Source of the DNA: Bacteroidales bacterium
GTDB lineage: Bacteria; Bacteroidota; Bacteroidia; Bacteroidales; UBA1715
Length of the DNA: 64,000 nt
Reading direction: 5' to 3'
Assembly (NCBI GenBank): GCA_024402335.1
Contig: JAKSTZ010000005.1
Location: 1 to 64,000, forward strand
Positions within the stretch are counted from its first letter, which is position 1, and each line of letters opens with the position of its first letter. A program made the translations under genes and the position numbers. The notes under the pieces are model-generated. The model ran no database searches and was not told where the DNA came from. It was given only the letters and a program-made list of their open reading frames with translations. Of the stretch, positions 8,288 to 17,979 are shown in pieces.

Positions 8288-10225
8288 TTATTTATAATTT
8301 CTTTGTTTTAATTCGCAATATTCGAATTTCAACTCTTCTTTGTGAAGTTCTGGTTCTGCGTCAACGCCTTTGAATTCCCAAGCACCAACGTATGCGAACT
8401 TGTCATCTTGACGAAGAGCTTCACCTTCTTCTGTTTGGTATTCTTCACGGAAGTGACCACCACAAGATTCTTCACGGTGTAAAGCGTCACGTGCAATCAA
8501 TTCACCTAATTCTAGGAAGTCAGCTACACGGTTAGCTTTTTCAAGTTCAACGTTCAATTCGTTAGCGTTTCCAGGAATACGAACTTTTTCCCAGAATTCT
8601 TTGCGAAGTTCTTGAATCATTTTGATACCTTCTTGAAGACCTTCTCTTGTACGACCCATACCAACATGTTCCCACATGATATGACCTAATTTCTTGTGAA
8701 TGCTATCAACTGATTCTGTACCCTTAACATCCATAAGTTTTTGGATGTGAGCTTTAACTTCTTCTTTAACTTTTGCAAATTCTCCAGAGTTAGTGTCCAT
8801 TCTTGGAGTGTGAAGTTCATCAGCAAGATAGTTTTGTACTGTATATGGCAATACGAAATAACCATCTGACAAACCTTGCATCAAAGCAGAGGCACCAAGA
8901 CGGTTTGCACCGTGGTCTGAGAAGTTAGCTTCACCAGCTGCGAACAAACCTGGGATAGTTGTTTGTAGTTCGTAGTCAACCCAAATACCACCCATAGTGT
9001 AGTGGATAGCTGGGTAAATCTTCATTGGAGTTTCGTATGGATTGTCGTTAGTGATCTTTTCATACATTTGGAACAAGTTACCGTAACGAGCTTCTACAAC
9101 ATCTTTACCAAGACGTTCGATTGCATATTTGAAATCCAAGAATACAGCACCTCCGTTTTCTACGCCATAGCCATGGTCACAACGTTCTTTTGCTGCACGA
9201 GATGCAACGTCACGAGGAACTAAGTTACCGAATGCAGGGTAACGTCTTTCCAAGTAGAAATCGCGATCGTCATCAGGAATATCTTGAGCTTTTTTCTTTC
9301 CTTCACGAATAGCTTGTGCATCTTCAGCTTTTTTAGGAGCCCAAATACGACCATCGTTACGTAAAGATTCAGACATCAATGTCAATTTTGATTGGAATTC
9401 ACCGTGTACTGGAATACAAGTAGGGTGGATTTGGATGTAACATGGGTTTGCGAAGTAAGCACCTTTCTTGTATGCTTTCCAAGCAGCAGAACCGTTAGAA
9501 CCCATAGCATTTGTAGAAAGGAAGAATACGTTACCGTAACCACCAGTTGCCAAAATTACAGCGTGACCGAAGTGAGCATCGATTTCACCAGTGATAAGGT
9601 TACGTGTTACGATACCACGACATTTACCGTCAACAACAACGATATCCATCATTTCTGTACGAGGGTACATTTTAACTGTACCTTTACCGATTTGACGGCT
9701 TAATGCGCTATATGCACCTAACAACAATTGTTGTCCTGTTTGACCTTTAGCATAGAATGTACGAGAAACTTGTGCTCCACCGAAAGAACGGTTAGCCAAC
9801 AACCCTCCGTAATCACGAGCGAAAGGAACACCTTGAGCAACACATTGGTCGATGATGTTGTTACTTACTTCTGCCAAACGATATACGTTAGCTTCACGAG
9901 CACGGTAGTCACCACCTTTGATTGTGTCGTAGAACAAGCGATAAACGCTATCACCATCATTTTGATAGTTCTTTGCTGCGTTGATACCACCTTGTGCAGC
10001 GATAGAGTGAGCACGACGTGGACTATCTTGGTAGCAGAAACATTTTACATTGAAACCAAGTTCTCCAAGAGAAGCAGCTGCCGCACCACCAGCAAGACCA
10101 GAACCAACAACGATAACGTCAAGTTTACGTTTGTTAGCAGGGTTTACAAGTTTTTGGTGAGCTTTATAGTTAGACCATTTTTCATACAAATGACCTTCAG
10201 GAATTTTACTATCTAAAGTTGCCAT
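8288..10225 (-). CDS. sdhA: Succinate dehydrogenase/fumarate reductase flavoprotein subunit
   Basis: 645-residue FAD subunit with the catalytic dicarboxylate site. Visible features are the Rossmann dinucleotide motif [19 protein letters not shown] near residue 40, the covalent-FAD histidine in [14 protein letters not shown], the active-site region HPTCIP ([14 protein letters not shown]), [36 protein letters not shown] and [21 protein letters not shown], followed by the C-terminal helical domain. Its length and the insertions are those of the group-B (Bacteroides/Wolinella/Bacillus-like) enzymes with a single di-haem cytochrome b subunit. It is the middle gene of sdhCAB, 25 bases after sdhC. 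No anomalies are seen. Confidence 0.97.
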   Translation of the reverse strand: MATLDSKIPEGHLYEKWSNYKAHQKLVNPANKRKLDVIVVGSGLAGGAAAASLGELGFNVKCFCYQDSPRRAHSIAAQGGINAAKNYQNDGDSVYRLFYDTIKGGDYRAREANVYRLAEVSNNIIDQCVAQGVPFARDYGGLLANRSFGGAQVSRTFYAKGQTGQQLLLGAYSALSRQIGKGTVKMYPRTEMMDIVVVDGKCRGIVTRNLITGEIDAHFGHAVILATGGYGNVFFLSTNAMGSNGSAAWKAYKKGAYFANPCYIQIHPTCIPVHGEFQSKLTLMSESLRNDGRIWAPKKAEDAQAIREGKKKAQDIPDDDRDFYLERRYPAFGNLVPRDVASRAAKERCDHGYGVENGGAVFLDFKYAIERLGKDVVEARYGNLFQMYEKITNDNPYETPMKIYPAIHYTMGGIWVDYELQTTIPGLFAAGEANFSDHGANRLGASALMQGLSDGYFVLPYTVQNYLADELHTPRMDTNSGEFAKVKEEVKAHIQKLMDVKGTESVDSIHKKLGHIMWEHVGMGRTREGLQEGIKMIQELRKEFWEKVRIPGNANELNVELEKANRVADFLELGELIARDALHREESCGGHFREEYQTEEGEALRQDDKFAYVGAWEFKGVDAEPELHKEELKFEYCELKQRNYK

Positions 10226-10250
10226 AATAAATGTTTTTCAAGGTTAGTAA

Positions 10251-10925
10251 TTAAAGACTTTGACAGAATGCTACGATTACAACAGCAGCAAATGCACCGC
10301 ATACAACTGTTGCAAATATATCACTGATACATTTTAGACGTGACATCCAAATTTTGTTGTTCCAACCAATAGTTTGAAGTGCACTCCAGAAACCGTGAGT
10401 TAAGTGGAACCAAAGAGCAACCAACCATACAATGTATGCAACAGCTACTGGCCATTGTGCAAAATAATATGAAATCCAAGCAGCACCATCTGTAGCAGCG
10501 AATTGGTTTGAGATTTCTGCTAATTCTGCAAACATCATTTTGTACCAGAATTGAGAAAGGTGAAGAACGATACCACATAAAACAATGATACCTAAAACAA
10601 GCATGTTCTTTGATGCCCATTCTACACTTGCAGGACGAACTTGGCTGTCGTATTTGTTGTTACCACGAGCCTTGCTGTTCTGAACAGACAAGATGAATGC
10701 GTATGCAATGTGTACTAATGTACCGATTGCAAGTACGGCAGTTCCTGCCAATGCGTACCAGTTTGTGCCTAAAAATTCACATACAGCATTGTATGCTTCG
10801 CCAGAGAATATTGCCACCATGTTCATCGATGCGTGGAAAGCAAGGAACAAGATTAGAAATAGTCCAGTAATACTCATCAGGAATTTTTTCCCGATAGAAG
10901 AACTAAGAAAATTTGGATTTGACAT
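10251..10925 (-). CDS. sdhC: Succinate dehydrogenase/fumarate reductase cytochrome b subunit
   Basis: 224-residue integral membrane subunit with five predicted transmembrane helices. It holds histidines suited to bind two b-type haems: LAFHASMN in helix I, LVHIAYA in helix II, LHLSQFWY in helix III and WFHLTHGFWSALQTIG in helix IV. This is the single-anchor (type B) arrangement found in Bacteroidota, Wolinella and Bacillus. It binds menaquinone and fixes SdhAB to the inner membrane. It is the first gene of the operon, with a clear promoter 38-66 bases upstream of the start. Confidence 0.95.
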   Translation of the reverse strand: MSNPNFLSSSIGKKFLMSITGLFLILFLAFHASMNMVAIFSGEAYNAVCEFLGTNWYALAGTAVLAIGTLVHIAYAFILSVQNSKARGNNKYDSQVRPASVEWASKNMLVLGIIVLCGIVLHLSQFWYKMMFAELAEISNQFAATDGAAWISYYFAQWPVAVAYIVWLVALWFHLTHGFWSALQTIGWNNKIWMSRLKCISDIFATVVCGAFAAVVIVAFCQSL

Positions 10926-10962
10926 AAAAATTAATTTTAAGTTTGAAAATTATTTATTGATG

Positions 10963-10991
10963 CAAAAATACACTTTTTACGAAATTTCAAA
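10963..10991 (-). promoter_or_regulatory. Promoter of sdhCAB
   Basis: On the minus strand: TTTG (10991-10988), 17-base spacer, TATTTTTG (10970-10963). This is a full match to the Bacteroidota sigma-ABfr consensus TTTG...TAnnTTTG. Confidence 0.75.
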
Positions 10992-11052
10992 CAAAAGTTC
11001 TTTATTCTTTATGTAATATTTTTCAGTGTGATGTTTTTTGAAAGTAATTTAT

Positions 11053-11060
11053 TATTTTTG
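11053..11060 (+). promoter_or_regulatory. -7 element of the glyS promoter
   Basis: TATTTTTG fits TAnnTTTG exactly, 30 bases before the ATG. A good -33 TTTG at normal spacing is missing, so this is a half-match. Confidence 0.5.
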
Positions 11061-11090
11061 CACGCTCAAAAATATAATGTATAAGTTACA

Positions 11091-12629
11091 ATGGCAGACG
11101 ATTTATTAAAGAAAGTTATCGCTCACGCAAAGGAATATGGCTTCATTTTCCCTTCGAGCGAAATTTACGACGGCCTTGGCGCTGTGTATGACTATGGTCA
11201 AAATGGTGTTGAATTGAAAAACAACATCAAACAATATTGGTGGAATGCAATGGTTCGTTTGCATGAAAATATAGTAGGTATAGATTCTTCTATTTTTATG
11301 CATCCAACAATTTGGAAGGCTTCTGGACACGTAGATGCATTCAATGATCCATTGATTGACAATAAGGATTCAAAAAAACGTTATCGTGCGGATGTTTTGA
11401 TTGAAGAAGAACGTGAAAAACACAATCAAAAAATCCTTAAAGAAATAGAGAAAGGTCGTAAGAAATTTGGTGATTCTTTTGATGAAGCAAAAGCTCGTGA
11501 AACAAATCCAAATATTCTTCGCGAACAAGCTAAGATTGATGAAATAACAAAACGTTATGACGAGGCTTTGAATGCAAATGATTTGGAAGCTATGCGTCAG
11601 TTGATTTTGGATTTAGGTATTGTTTGTCCAATTTCTGGTACAGCTAACTGGTCTGAAGTTCGTCAATTCAATTTGATGTTCGAAACAAAACTTGGTTCTA
11701 CTGCTGAAGGTGCAAGTTCAATTTATTTACGTCCAGAAACTGCTCAAGGTATATTTGTGAACTATTTGAATGTACAAAAAACTGGTCGTATGAAGATACC
11801 TTTCGGTATTGCTCAAATTGGTAAAGCATTCCGTAATGAAATCGTTGCACGTCAGTTCGTGTTCCGTATGAGAGAATTCGAACAAATGGAAATGCAATTC
11901 TTTGTACGTCCTGGTTCTGAAATGGAATGGTTTGCAAAATGGAAAGCAGAACGTTTGGCTTGGCACAAAGCACTTGGTTTGGGTGATAACAACTATCGTT
12001 ACCATGACCATGAAAAACTTGCTCACTATGCGAATGCCGCTACTGATATCGAGTTCAATTTCCCTATGGGATTCAAAGAATTGGAAGGTATTCACTCTCG
12101 TACAAACTTTGACTTGAGTCAACATCAAAAATTCTCAGGAAAGAAAATCCAATATTTCGATCCAGAATTGAATGAAAGTTATGTGCCATACGTAATTGAA
12201 ACTTCTATCGGTTTGGATAGAACAGTTTTGGCTGTATTGTCTAATTCTTATTGTGAAGAACAATTGGACGGTGAAGTTCGTGAAGTGTTACGTATTCCTG
12301 CTGCAATTGCTCCAGTGAAATTCGCAATTATGCCATTAACTAAAAAAGATGGTCTTCCTGAAGTTGCACAAAAATTGATGAAACAATTGGAAATTGAATG
12401 CAATTGTCAATACGAAGAAAAAGATTCTATTGGTAAACGTTATCGTCGTCAAGATGCTATAGGTACTCCATACTGTATTACAGTTGACCACCAAACATTG
12501 GAAGACAATACAGTAACAGTTCGCGAACGTGATACAATGGAACAGGTTCGTATGTCGATAGATGAAGTTGTTGCAACACTTCCACAAAAAGTGTCTATGG
12601 CAACTTTGTTGAGAAAAATTCAAGAATAA
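11091..12629 (+). CDS. glyS: Glycyl-tRNA synthetase (alpha2, eukaryote-like type)
   Basis: 512-residue class IIa aminoacyl-tRNA synthetase that charges tRNA-Gly. It is the single-chain form and not the two-subunit GlyQ/GlyS form. Motif 1 region: GFIFPSSEIYDGLGAVYDYG. Motif 2: IGKAFRNEIV...FRMREFEQMEMQFF. Motif 3: YVIETSIGLDRTVLAVL. RPETAQGIF is the glycine/ATP pocket strand typical for this type. An anticodon-binding domain follows from about residue 405 (IAPVKFAIMPLTKKDGLPE). Length is normal for the bacterial alpha2 form once its insertion (about residues 95-170) is counted. It is transcribed alone, with a -7 element upstream and a strong terminator downstream. Confidence 0.97.
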   Translation: MADDLLKKVIAHAKEYGFIFPSSEIYDGLGAVYDYGQNGVELKNNIKQYWWNAMVRLHENIVGIDSSIFMHPTIWKASGHVDAFNDPLIDNKDSKKRYRADVLIEEEREKHNQKILKEIEKGRKKFGDSFDEAKARETNPNILREQAKIDEITKRYDEALNANDLEAMRQLILDLGIVCPISGTANWSEVRQFNLMFETKLGSTAEGASSIYLRPETAQGIFVNYLNVQKTGRMKIPFGIAQIGKAFRNEIVARQFVFRMREFEQMEMQFFVRPGSEMEWFAKWKAERLAWHKALGLGDNNYRYHDHEKLAHYANAATDIEFNFPMGFKELEGIHSRTNFDLSQHQKFSGKKIQYFDPELNESYVPYVIETSIGLDRTVLAVLSNSYCEEQLDGEVREVLRIPAAIAPVKFAIMPLTKKDGLPEVAQKLMKQLEIECNCQYEEKDSIGKRYRRQDAIGTPYCITVDHQTLEDNTVTVRERDTMEQVRMSIDEVVATLPQKVSMATLLRKIQE

Positions 12630-12641
12630 GTAGTTTGCTAC

Positions 12642-12688
12642 AAAAAAAACGAAGGAGTCTATCTTTTTTGATGGACTCCTTTTTTTGT
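12642..12688 (+). terminator. Intrinsic terminator of glyS
   Basis: 12-bp stem AAGGAGTCTATC/GATGGACTCCTT (one G-T wobble) with a T6 loop, followed by T7. Confidence 0.9.
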
Positions 12689-12733
12689 TTTTATACATTG
12701 TAAATAATAGTGTGCAGCATTCGGAAAAAAAAC

Positions 12734-12741
12734 TATATTTG
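12734..12741 (+). promoter_or_regulatory. -7 element of the ftsX-operon promoter
   Basis: TATATTTG fits TAnnTTTG exactly, 77 bases before ftsX. Only a weak -33 (TGTG at 12711-12714, 19-base spacing) is present. Confidence 0.5.
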
Positions 12742-12817
12742 CCAAAGTTTTTTTAATGTTGGGGTAGTATGCTCATAAATGTAGTGTTATATACCTAACA
12801 ATACTATTATAACGACA

Positions 12818-13693
12818 ATGAAACAAAATAAAGTAATTCGTCGAAGATTTCTTTCATCGTACACTTCTACGCTTATTAGCGTTGCGTTAGTGCTATTCGT
12901 TTTATGTTTAATCGGTTTGTTGCTTACTAGCGAACGGGCTGTCTCAAAACAAATTAAAGAACAAGTAGGTTTTACCTTATTCTTGAAACCGGACATTGCA
13001 GAAGCAGATATGTTTGAGTTACGTAAAAAAATAGACGTAATGGATATGGTGAAATCTACGGAATATGTGTCTGCAGAAGAAGCATCAAATAGATTGGCGG
13101 AAACTTTAGGACAAGACTATGTTGATTTAGCAGAGGGCAATCCTATACCTCCGTCGTTGGAAGTTCATTTTCATGCAGATTATGCTACGCCAGATAATTT
13201 TGTGTTGGTGGAACAACAATTTAAGAATAATGAATTTGTTGATTCCATTCACTATGATAGATCACATATAAAGAATCTTAATTCAAATATAAAGAAGGTA
13301 AGTTTATTCTTGTTTGTGTTAGGATTGTTATTGCTTGTCGTTTCTATAGTTTTGATTCATAATACGATACGTTTGTCTGTGTATTCGAAACGTTTCTTGA
13401 TTAAAACTATGCAGATGGTTGGTGCTACAAATCGTTATATTCGTTCACCTTTCTTGTTGCGTGGTGCATTTCAAGGTTTCTTGAGTGGTGTTATTGCAGT
13501 GGCTTTGACGGCTGGTGTATTGTATTTGTTGAAAAATGCTTCACTGGAAACTATTGATTATTTGGACATCGAATTGTTGGGAATAGTTTTCTTGACAATT
13601 ATATTGGTGGGGATGTTTTTGACGTTTGTCGCAACATTTTTTGTTCTAAACAAATTCTTAAAAGTAAATAAAGAAGATTTATACATATTATAA
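12818..13693 (+). CDS. ftsX: Cell-division protein FtsX
   Basis: 291-residue inner-membrane permease-like partner of the ATPase FtsE, which controls peptidoglycan hydrolases at the division site. It has one transmembrane helix near residues 16-38, an extracytoplasmic domain (about 40-165, with EYVSAEEASNRLAETLGQDYVDL and NPIPPSLEVHF typical of FtsX) and three C-terminal helices (about 165-285). The segment MQMVGATNRYIRSPFLLRGAFQG is the conserved cytoplasmic loop that contacts FtsE. ftsE is not in the window, as is common in Bacteroidota where ftsX heads a different cluster. It begins the run ftsX-DUF3098-uppP-truB-queA with spacings of 1 base or overlaps, so these are almost certainly one operon. 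Confidence 0.94.
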   Translation: MKQNKVIRRRFLSSYTSTLISVALVLFVLCLIGLLLTSERAVSKQIKEQVGFTLFLKPDIAEADMFELRKKIDVMDMVKSTEYVSAEEASNRLAETLGQDYVDLAEGNPIPPSLEVHFHADYATPDNFVLVEQQFKNNEFVDSIHYDRSHIKNLNSNIKKVSLFLFVLGLLLLVVSIVLIHNTIRLSVYSKRFLIKTMQMVGATNRYIRSPFLLRGAFQGFLSGVIAVALTAGVLYLLKNASLETIDYLDIELLGIVFLTIILVGMFLTFVATFFVLNKFLKVNKEDLYIL

Positions 13694-13694
13694 T

Positions 13695-13982
13695 ATGAAA
13701 TTGTTAGATAACACAAAAGAAGACAAGAATTTTACATTTAGTAGAACTAATTATATTTTAGTTGCTGTAGGTGCATTAATTCTGCTTGTTGGCTTTATTT
13801 TATTGTCAGGTGGGGCGGTGGAGAATCCTGATGATTTTTATCCTAATGGTGATCCAAATCAAGTTCCTGAAATTTTTAATTTTAGACGATTGACATTGGC
13901 TCCGATTGTGATATTGTTTGGTTTCGCTTTTGAGATTTTCGCCATTCTTTGGGCACCAAAAAGTAATAAAGAAGAAAAATAA
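13695..13982 (+). CDS. DUF3098 small membrane protein
   Basis: 95 residues with two transmembrane helices (about 17-38 and 68-90). Between them is the acidic, proline-rich loop [20 protein letters not shown], followed by [15 protein letters not shown]. This matches DUF3098, which occurs in Bacteroidota nearly always between ftsX and uppP. Its function is unknown; the conserved link to division (FtsX) and lipid-carrier recycling (UppP) suggests a role in the cell envelope. Its ATG lies 1 base after the ftsX stop, and its stop codon overlaps the uppP start by one base (TAATG). Confidence 0.88.
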   Translation: MKLLDNTKEDKNFTFSRTNYILVAVGALILLVGFILLSGGAVENPDDFYPNGDPNQVPEIFNFRRLTLAPIVILFGFAFEIFAILWAPKSNKEEK

Positions 13983-14809
13983 TGGATGTAATTCAAGCTC
14001 TCATCCTTGGATTTATTCAAGGATTAACGGAATATTTACCTGTAAGTAGTAGTGGTCATCTTACGATAGGTGCAAATTTATTTGGCCTTTCAGGTGAAGA
14101 AAACTTATTGTTTAATGTTGTTGTCCATGTTGCAACTGTTTGTAGCACATTAGTTATTCTTTGGAAAGAAATAGTGTGGATATTTAAAGGTCTGTTTAAA
14201 ATAGGCAACGATGAACAAGGACGTTTCTTGTTTAATAATGAACAAAAATATGCGTTGAATATTATTGTTTCTATGATACCGGTAGGTATAGTAGGAGTTT
14301 TCTTTAAAGACTATATAGAAGAAATTTTTGGCTCAGGTTTATTGATAGTTGGTTGTATGCTGTTATTAACAGCTACATTGTTGGCATTTTCATACTATGC
14401 AAAACCACGTCAAAAAGAAGAGGTGTCGCTTGTCGATGCATTTATAATTGGTTTAGCGCAGGCATGTGCGGTTATGCCTGGTTTATCTCGCTCTGGCTCG
14501 ACAATAGCAACAGGATTGTTGTTAGGTAATAGTAAGGAAAAATTAGCTCAGTTTTCATTCTTGATGGTTATTCCTCCTATATTGGGTGAGGCTCTTTTAG
14601 ATGTCTTGAAAGTAATGAAAAATGGTTTTGATGAAGTTTCGGCTGGAATTTCATTAACGGCTTTGGTTGTCGGATTTTTAGCTGCGTTTATATCTGGCTG
14701 TGTTGCTTGTAAGTGGATGATAAACATCGTAAAGAAAGGAAAATTAATTTATTTCGCAATCTACTGTGCAATAATAGGTTGTGCAACATTGCTCTATTCT
14801 ATTCTGTAA
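13982..14809 (+). CDS. uppP: Undecaprenyl-diphosphate phosphatase
   Basis: 275-residue polytopic inner-membrane enzyme of the UppP/BacA family. It dephosphorylates undecaprenyl diphosphate to recycle the lipid carrier for peptidoglycan and surface glycans, and raised dosage gives bacitracin resistance. The two family motifs are present: the Glu-rich motif [18 protein letters not shown] at residues 9-26 and PGLSRSG (about residues 161-167), which carries the catalytic Ser/Arg. It overlaps its neighbours by one base at both ends (TAATG), which implies translational coupling with DUF3098 and truB. Confidence 0.97.
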   Translation: MDVIQALILGFIQGLTEYLPVSSSGHLTIGANLFGLSGEENLLFNVVVHVATVCSTLVILWKEIVWIFKGLFKIGNDEQGRFLFNNEQKYALNIIVSMIPVGIVGVFFKDYIEEIFGSGLLIVGCMLLLTATLLAFSYYAKPRQKEEVSLVDAFIIGLAQACAVMPGLSRSGSTIATGLLLGNSKEKLAQFSFLMVIPPILGEALLDVLKVMKNGFDEVSAGISLTALVVGFLAAFISGCVACKWMINIVKKGKLIYFAIYCAIIGCATLLYSIL

Positions 14810-15501
14810 TGAATTTCATCGAGGGAGAAGTTTTATATATTGATAAGCCTTTGCAATGGACTTCGTTTGATTTGGTAAACAAAACGAGGTATATGTTGCG
14901 TCATTCCCTCGGGGTAAAGAAAATAAAAGTCGGGCATGCAGGAACGTTGGATCCGTTGGCAACTGGAGTTATGATTCTATGTACAGGCAAAGCAACCAAA
15001 AAGATAGATAGTTTCCTTCATCAAGACAAAGAATATATAGCAACTGTAAAGTTAGGTGCAACTACACCTTCGTTTGATAAAGAAACCGAAGAAGATGCAC
15101 AATTTTCTATAGATCACATAACACAGGAGTTGGTAGAAAAAACATTGGAGCAGTTTGTAGGTGATATTCAACAGACACCACCTGTGTTTTCTGCAATACG
15201 AGTACAAGGCCAACATGCTTATGAGTTAGCTCGTAAGAATATTGATGTTGAGATACCAACCCGCACAATACGTATTGACAAAATTGAACTATTACAATAT
15301 AATTTACCATATATTACAATAAAAGTTGCGTGTAGTAAAGGAACATATATACGCTCGCTTGCTCGTGATCTTGGTAAAGCGTTAGGTAGTGGAGCTTATT
15401 TGGAATCTTTGCAAAGAACAAAGATTGGAGATGTGTCGTTGACGGATTGTATTAGTTTAGAACAATTAAAAGAAATAATAGAACAGGAAAAAGTTATATA
15501 A
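14809..15501 (+). CDS. truB: tRNA pseudouridine-55 synthase
   Basis: 230 residues from the ATG at 14809, which overlaps the uppP stop codon as TAATG. An upstream in-frame ATG at 14713 would add 32 residues that overlap uppP and do not resemble TruB. The protein isomerises U55 in the T-loop of tRNAs. The catalytic aspartate is D48 in [28 protein letters not shown] near the start, [25 protein letters not shown], and [15 protein letters not shown] are all family landmarks. The C-terminal PUA domain is absent or very short, which is usual for Bacteroidota TruB. Fourth gene of the ftsX operon. Confidence 0.96.
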   Translation: MNFIEGEVLYIDKPLQWTSFDLVNKTRYMLRHSLGVKKIKVGHAGTLDPLATGVMILCTGKATKKIDSFLHQDKEYIATVKLGATTPSFDKETEEDAQFSIDHITQELVEKTLEQFVGDIQQTPPVFSAIRVQGQHAYELARKNIDVEIPTRTIRIDKIELLQYNLPYITIKVACSKGTYIRSLARDLGKALGSGAYLESLQRTKIGDVSLTDCISLEQLKEIIEQEKVI

Positions 15502-15502
15502 T

Positions 15503-16579
15503 ATGAAGTTATCAGAGTTTAGATTAAAAATTCCTGCTGAATCAATAGCAATGTATCCAGCAGAAAACAGAGACGAATCACGTTTGTTGGTATTAAATGC
15601 AAAAACGGGTGAAGTAGAGCATAAACTTTTTAAAGATATAATTGACTATTTTGAAGAAGATGATGTATTGATGTTAAATAATACACGTGTTTTTCCTGCT
15701 CGTCTTTATGGTAATAAGGAACGTACTGGTGCAAAGATTGAAGTGTTCTTGTTGCGTGAACTTAGCCGTGAACAATATTTGTGGGATGTATTGGTAGATC
15801 CTGCAAGAAAAATCCGTATTGGTAATAAATTGTATTTTGGTGACAACGATGAGTTGGTCGCTGAAGTTATTGATAATACAACTTCACGTGGTAGAACAAT
15901 ACGTTTTTTGTGTGAAGAAAACTATGAAACATTTAAGAAAATATTGTTCTCGTTAGGACAAACTCCTCTTCCAGATCATATTTTGAATGCACGTCGTTCG
16001 GCAGAAAAACCTATCGTTGAACCTTCGGATGAAGCTCGTTTCCAAAATATTTTCGCTACAGAAGAAGGATCGGTTGCTTTGCCAGCTGCAGGTATGCACT
16101 TTAGCCGTGAATTGTTGAAACGCTTGGAAATTAAAGGTGTTGATTTCGAATATTTGACACTTCACATGGGGTTGGGTAATTTCAGTGCTGTTGAAGTGGA
16201 AGATTTGACAAAACACAAAATGGATTCAGAGAGAATGATTATTACTCCTGAAGTTGCAGACAAAGTTAATGAAGCGCGTGAAGGACGCCATAATGTTTTT
16301 GCGTGTGGAACAACGGTTCTTCGTGCAATTGAATCTTCAGTTTCTATGAATGGCTTTTTGAAACCATACGATGGTTGGACGAATAAATTCATTTTCCCTC
16401 CGTATGATTTTACTATAGCAAATCGTTTGATTTCGAATTTCCATTTGTCGCAATCAACTATGTTAATGATGGTTTGTGCTTTTGGTGGTTTCGATTTAGT
16501 TATGAAAACTTACAATACGGCTATTAAGGAAGGATATCGTTTTGGCTCGTATGGTGATGCATTGTTAATCTTGAAATAA
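15503..16579 (+). CDS. queA: S-adenosylmethionine:tRNA ribosyltransferase-isomerase
   Basis: 358-residue enzyme of queuosine synthesis. It transfers and isomerises the ribosyl group of AdoMet to make epoxyqueuosine at tRNA position 34. Landmarks are [16 protein letters not shown] at the start, [58 protein letters not shown] and the C-terminal [23 protein letters not shown]. Length is typical. It begins 1 base after truB and is the fifth gene of the operon. Confidence 0.97.
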   Translation: MKLSEFRLKIPAESIAMYPAENRDESRLLVLNAKTGEVEHKLFKDIIDYFEEDDVLMLNNTRVFPARLYGNKERTGAKIEVFLLRELSREQYLWDVLVDPARKIRIGNKLYFGDNDELVAEVIDNTTSRGRTIRFLCEENYETFKKILFSLGQTPLPDHILNARRSAEKPIVEPSDEARFQNIFATEEGSVALPAAGMHFSRELLKRLEIKGVDFEYLTLHMGLGNFSAVEVEDLTKHKMDSERMIITPEVADKVNEAREGRHNVFACGTTVLRAIESSVSMNGFLKPYDGWTNKFIFPPYDFTIANRLISNFHLSQSTMLMMVCAFGGFDLVMKTYNTAIKEGYRFGSYGDALLILK

Positions 16580-16591
16580 TTCATTTGCTGC

Positions 16592-16903
16592 ATGGAATCA
16601 CAAGTGAATAAAAAGAAACCTTCGGAATGTACGAACATTACCGAAGTACGAAATGAAATAGATAATATAGATAAGGTTATTATTTCTTTGTTGAAGGACC
16701 GTTTTCAATATGTGAAAGAGGTTGTGAAGTACAAGGAAAAAACAGCTGCAAGTATCGAAGCGTCAGACCGACGAGAGGCTGTTATAACACTACGTCGTCA
16801 GTGGGCGGAGGAAAATGGATTGAATCCAGATGTTATAGAGGAAATATATCGTCGCTTGATTTCGTATTTTATTGAAGAAGAAAAGAAGATAATTAATTTG
16901 TAA
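16592..16903 (+). CDS. Chorismate mutase-like protein (AroQ class)
   Basis: 103 residues, all helical in appearance. It carries the AroQ pattern: 'EVRNEIDNIDKVIISLLKDRF' (R and D/L.L..R), then VVKYKEKTAASIEASDRREAV and 'EEIYRRLISYFIEEEKK'. The family converts chorismate to prephenate for Phe/Tyr synthesis; close relatives are isochorismate-pyruvate lyases such as PchB, and the two cannot be separated safely here. There is no fused dehydratase, dehydrogenase or DAHP synthase. It starts 12 bases after queA and ends 15 bases before the aldolase-like gene. The pairing with an HMGL-like aldolase is curious and might point to a shared pathway from chorismate. Confidence 0.82.
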   Translation: MESQVNKKKPSECTNITEVRNEIDNIDKVIISLLKDRFQYVKEVVKYKEKTAASIEASDRREAVITLRRQWAEENGLNPDVIEEIYRRLISYFIEEEKKIINL

Positions 16904-16918
16904 TTTAGATATAACAAT

Positions 16919-17869
16919 ATGTTCAGAAAAGAATTAAAAGTTCTGGATTGTACAGTTCGTGATGGTGGTTTGATGAACAAATGGCAATTCAGTAAAGAAT
17001 TTGTAAAAGGTGTTTACAATTCTTGTGTAGAGGCTGGTATAGACTACATGGAAATCGGATATATCAGTAGTGAAGACCAATTCCCTCGTGATGTGTATGG
17101 TCCTTGGAAATTTTGTATGGAAGATGAAATCCGCGAGATCGTAGGAGATAACAACACAAATACAAAACTATCTGTTATGGCAGATATAGGACGTATTAAA
17201 TTTGATGACATTCGTCCAAAATCTGAAAGTGTAATTGATATGTTCCGTGTTGCATGTTATGATCATCAGATTGATAAAGCCATAGAATTGGCTCATCATG
17301 TAATGGACAAAGGTTATGAAGCTACTATCAATTTGATGGCTGTTTCTAAAGTTACAGATCGTAGTTTGACAGAAGTTCTTGACGATGTCGCAAAGTCAAG
17401 AGTAAATACATTCTATTTGGTTGATAGTTTTGGTAGTTTATATTCTGAAGATATTCAGAATTTGATGACAAAATACATTTCTGCATTGCCAGGCAAAACT
17501 ATCGGATTCCACGGACATAATAACCAACAATTAGCGTTTGCAAACACAATTGAATGTATTATTGCTGGTGCAAATATGCTTGATGCAACAATGTTAGGTA
17601 TTGGTCGTGGTGCAGGAAACTGTCCTATGGAATTGTTGATTTCATTCTTGAAGAATCCAAAGTACAAATTGAGACCAATATTGAAAGTTATCCAAGAACA
17701 AGTAAAACCACTTCAAAAACAAATTGATTGGGGTTACTTTATGCCATATTTGATTTCTGGTTCAATGAACGAACATCCTCGTTCTGCTATGGCTTGGATG
17801 GATGGTGAACATAAAGATGACTATGTTGCATTCTACGATGAATTTATGCACGAAAAAGGTATGCTATAG
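16919..17869 (+). CDS. HMGL-like aldolase (4-hydroxy-2-oxovalerate aldolase-like), substrate unknown
   Basis: 316-residue TIM-barrel protein of the DRE-type metallolyase family. It shows LDCTVRDGGLMN near the start (D15 is the likely metal ligand), the metal-binding H198-x-H200 in GFHGHNNQQLAFANT, and the GRGAGNCPMELL motif. This is the layout of DmpG-type 4-hydroxy-2-oxovalerate aldolases and of HMG-CoA lyases, but it lacks the C-terminal communication domain used to pass acetaldehyde to a dehydrogenase, and no acetaldehyde dehydrogenase is adjacent. Similar Bacteroidota proteins are usually annotated only as aldolase catalytic domain proteins. It closes the operon and is followed by a terminator. 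Neighbouring chorismate mutase may hint at its substrate, which is inference. Confidence 0.82.
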   Translation: MFRKELKVLDCTVRDGGLMNKWQFSKEFVKGVYNSCVEAGIDYMEIGYISSEDQFPRDVYGPWKFCMEDEIREIVGDNNTNTKLSVMADIGRIKFDDIRPKSESVIDMFRVACYDHQIDKAIELAHHVMDKGYEATINLMAVSKVTDRSLTEVLDDVAKSRVNTFYLVDSFGSLYSEDIQNLMTKYISALPGKTIGFHGHNNQQLAFANTIECIIAGANMLDATMLGIGRGAGNCPMELLISFLKNPKYKLRPILKVIQEQVKPLQKQIDWGYFMPYLISGSMNEHPRSAMAWMDGEHKDDYVAFYDEFMHEKGML

Positions 17870-17892
17870 TAGGATGTAGAAAACATCTATAA

Positions 17893-17922
17893 GAAAAGGG
17901 AACGATATTCGTTCCCTTTTTT
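17893..17922 (+). terminator. Intrinsic terminator of the ftsX-to-aldolase operon
   Basis: 12-bp stem AAAAGGGAACGA/TCGTTCCCTTTT with a TAT loop, followed by T's. Confidence 0.9.
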
Positions 17923-17979
17923 GTTGTAAGAGAATTTTAGATTCGTTTCTTATTTCAAAGTATAAGTGTACATTTGTAT

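Noticed and set aside
9728..10216. 162-codon open frame on the + strand inside sdhA
   Set aside because: It is antisense to a strongly conserved flavoprotein gene, has a low-complexity Thr/Ser/Val composition typical of shadow frames and has no promoter or family resemblance.
12642..12688. Attenuator or T-box-like element at glyS
   Set aside because: The hairpin lies after the glyS stop codon, not before the gene, and the glyS leader is only about 25 bases, so it is an ordinary terminator.
14713..14808. Upstream ATG for truB
   Set aside because: The extra 32 residues overlap uppP and do not resemble TruB. The TAATG overlap at 14807-14811 marks the real start.
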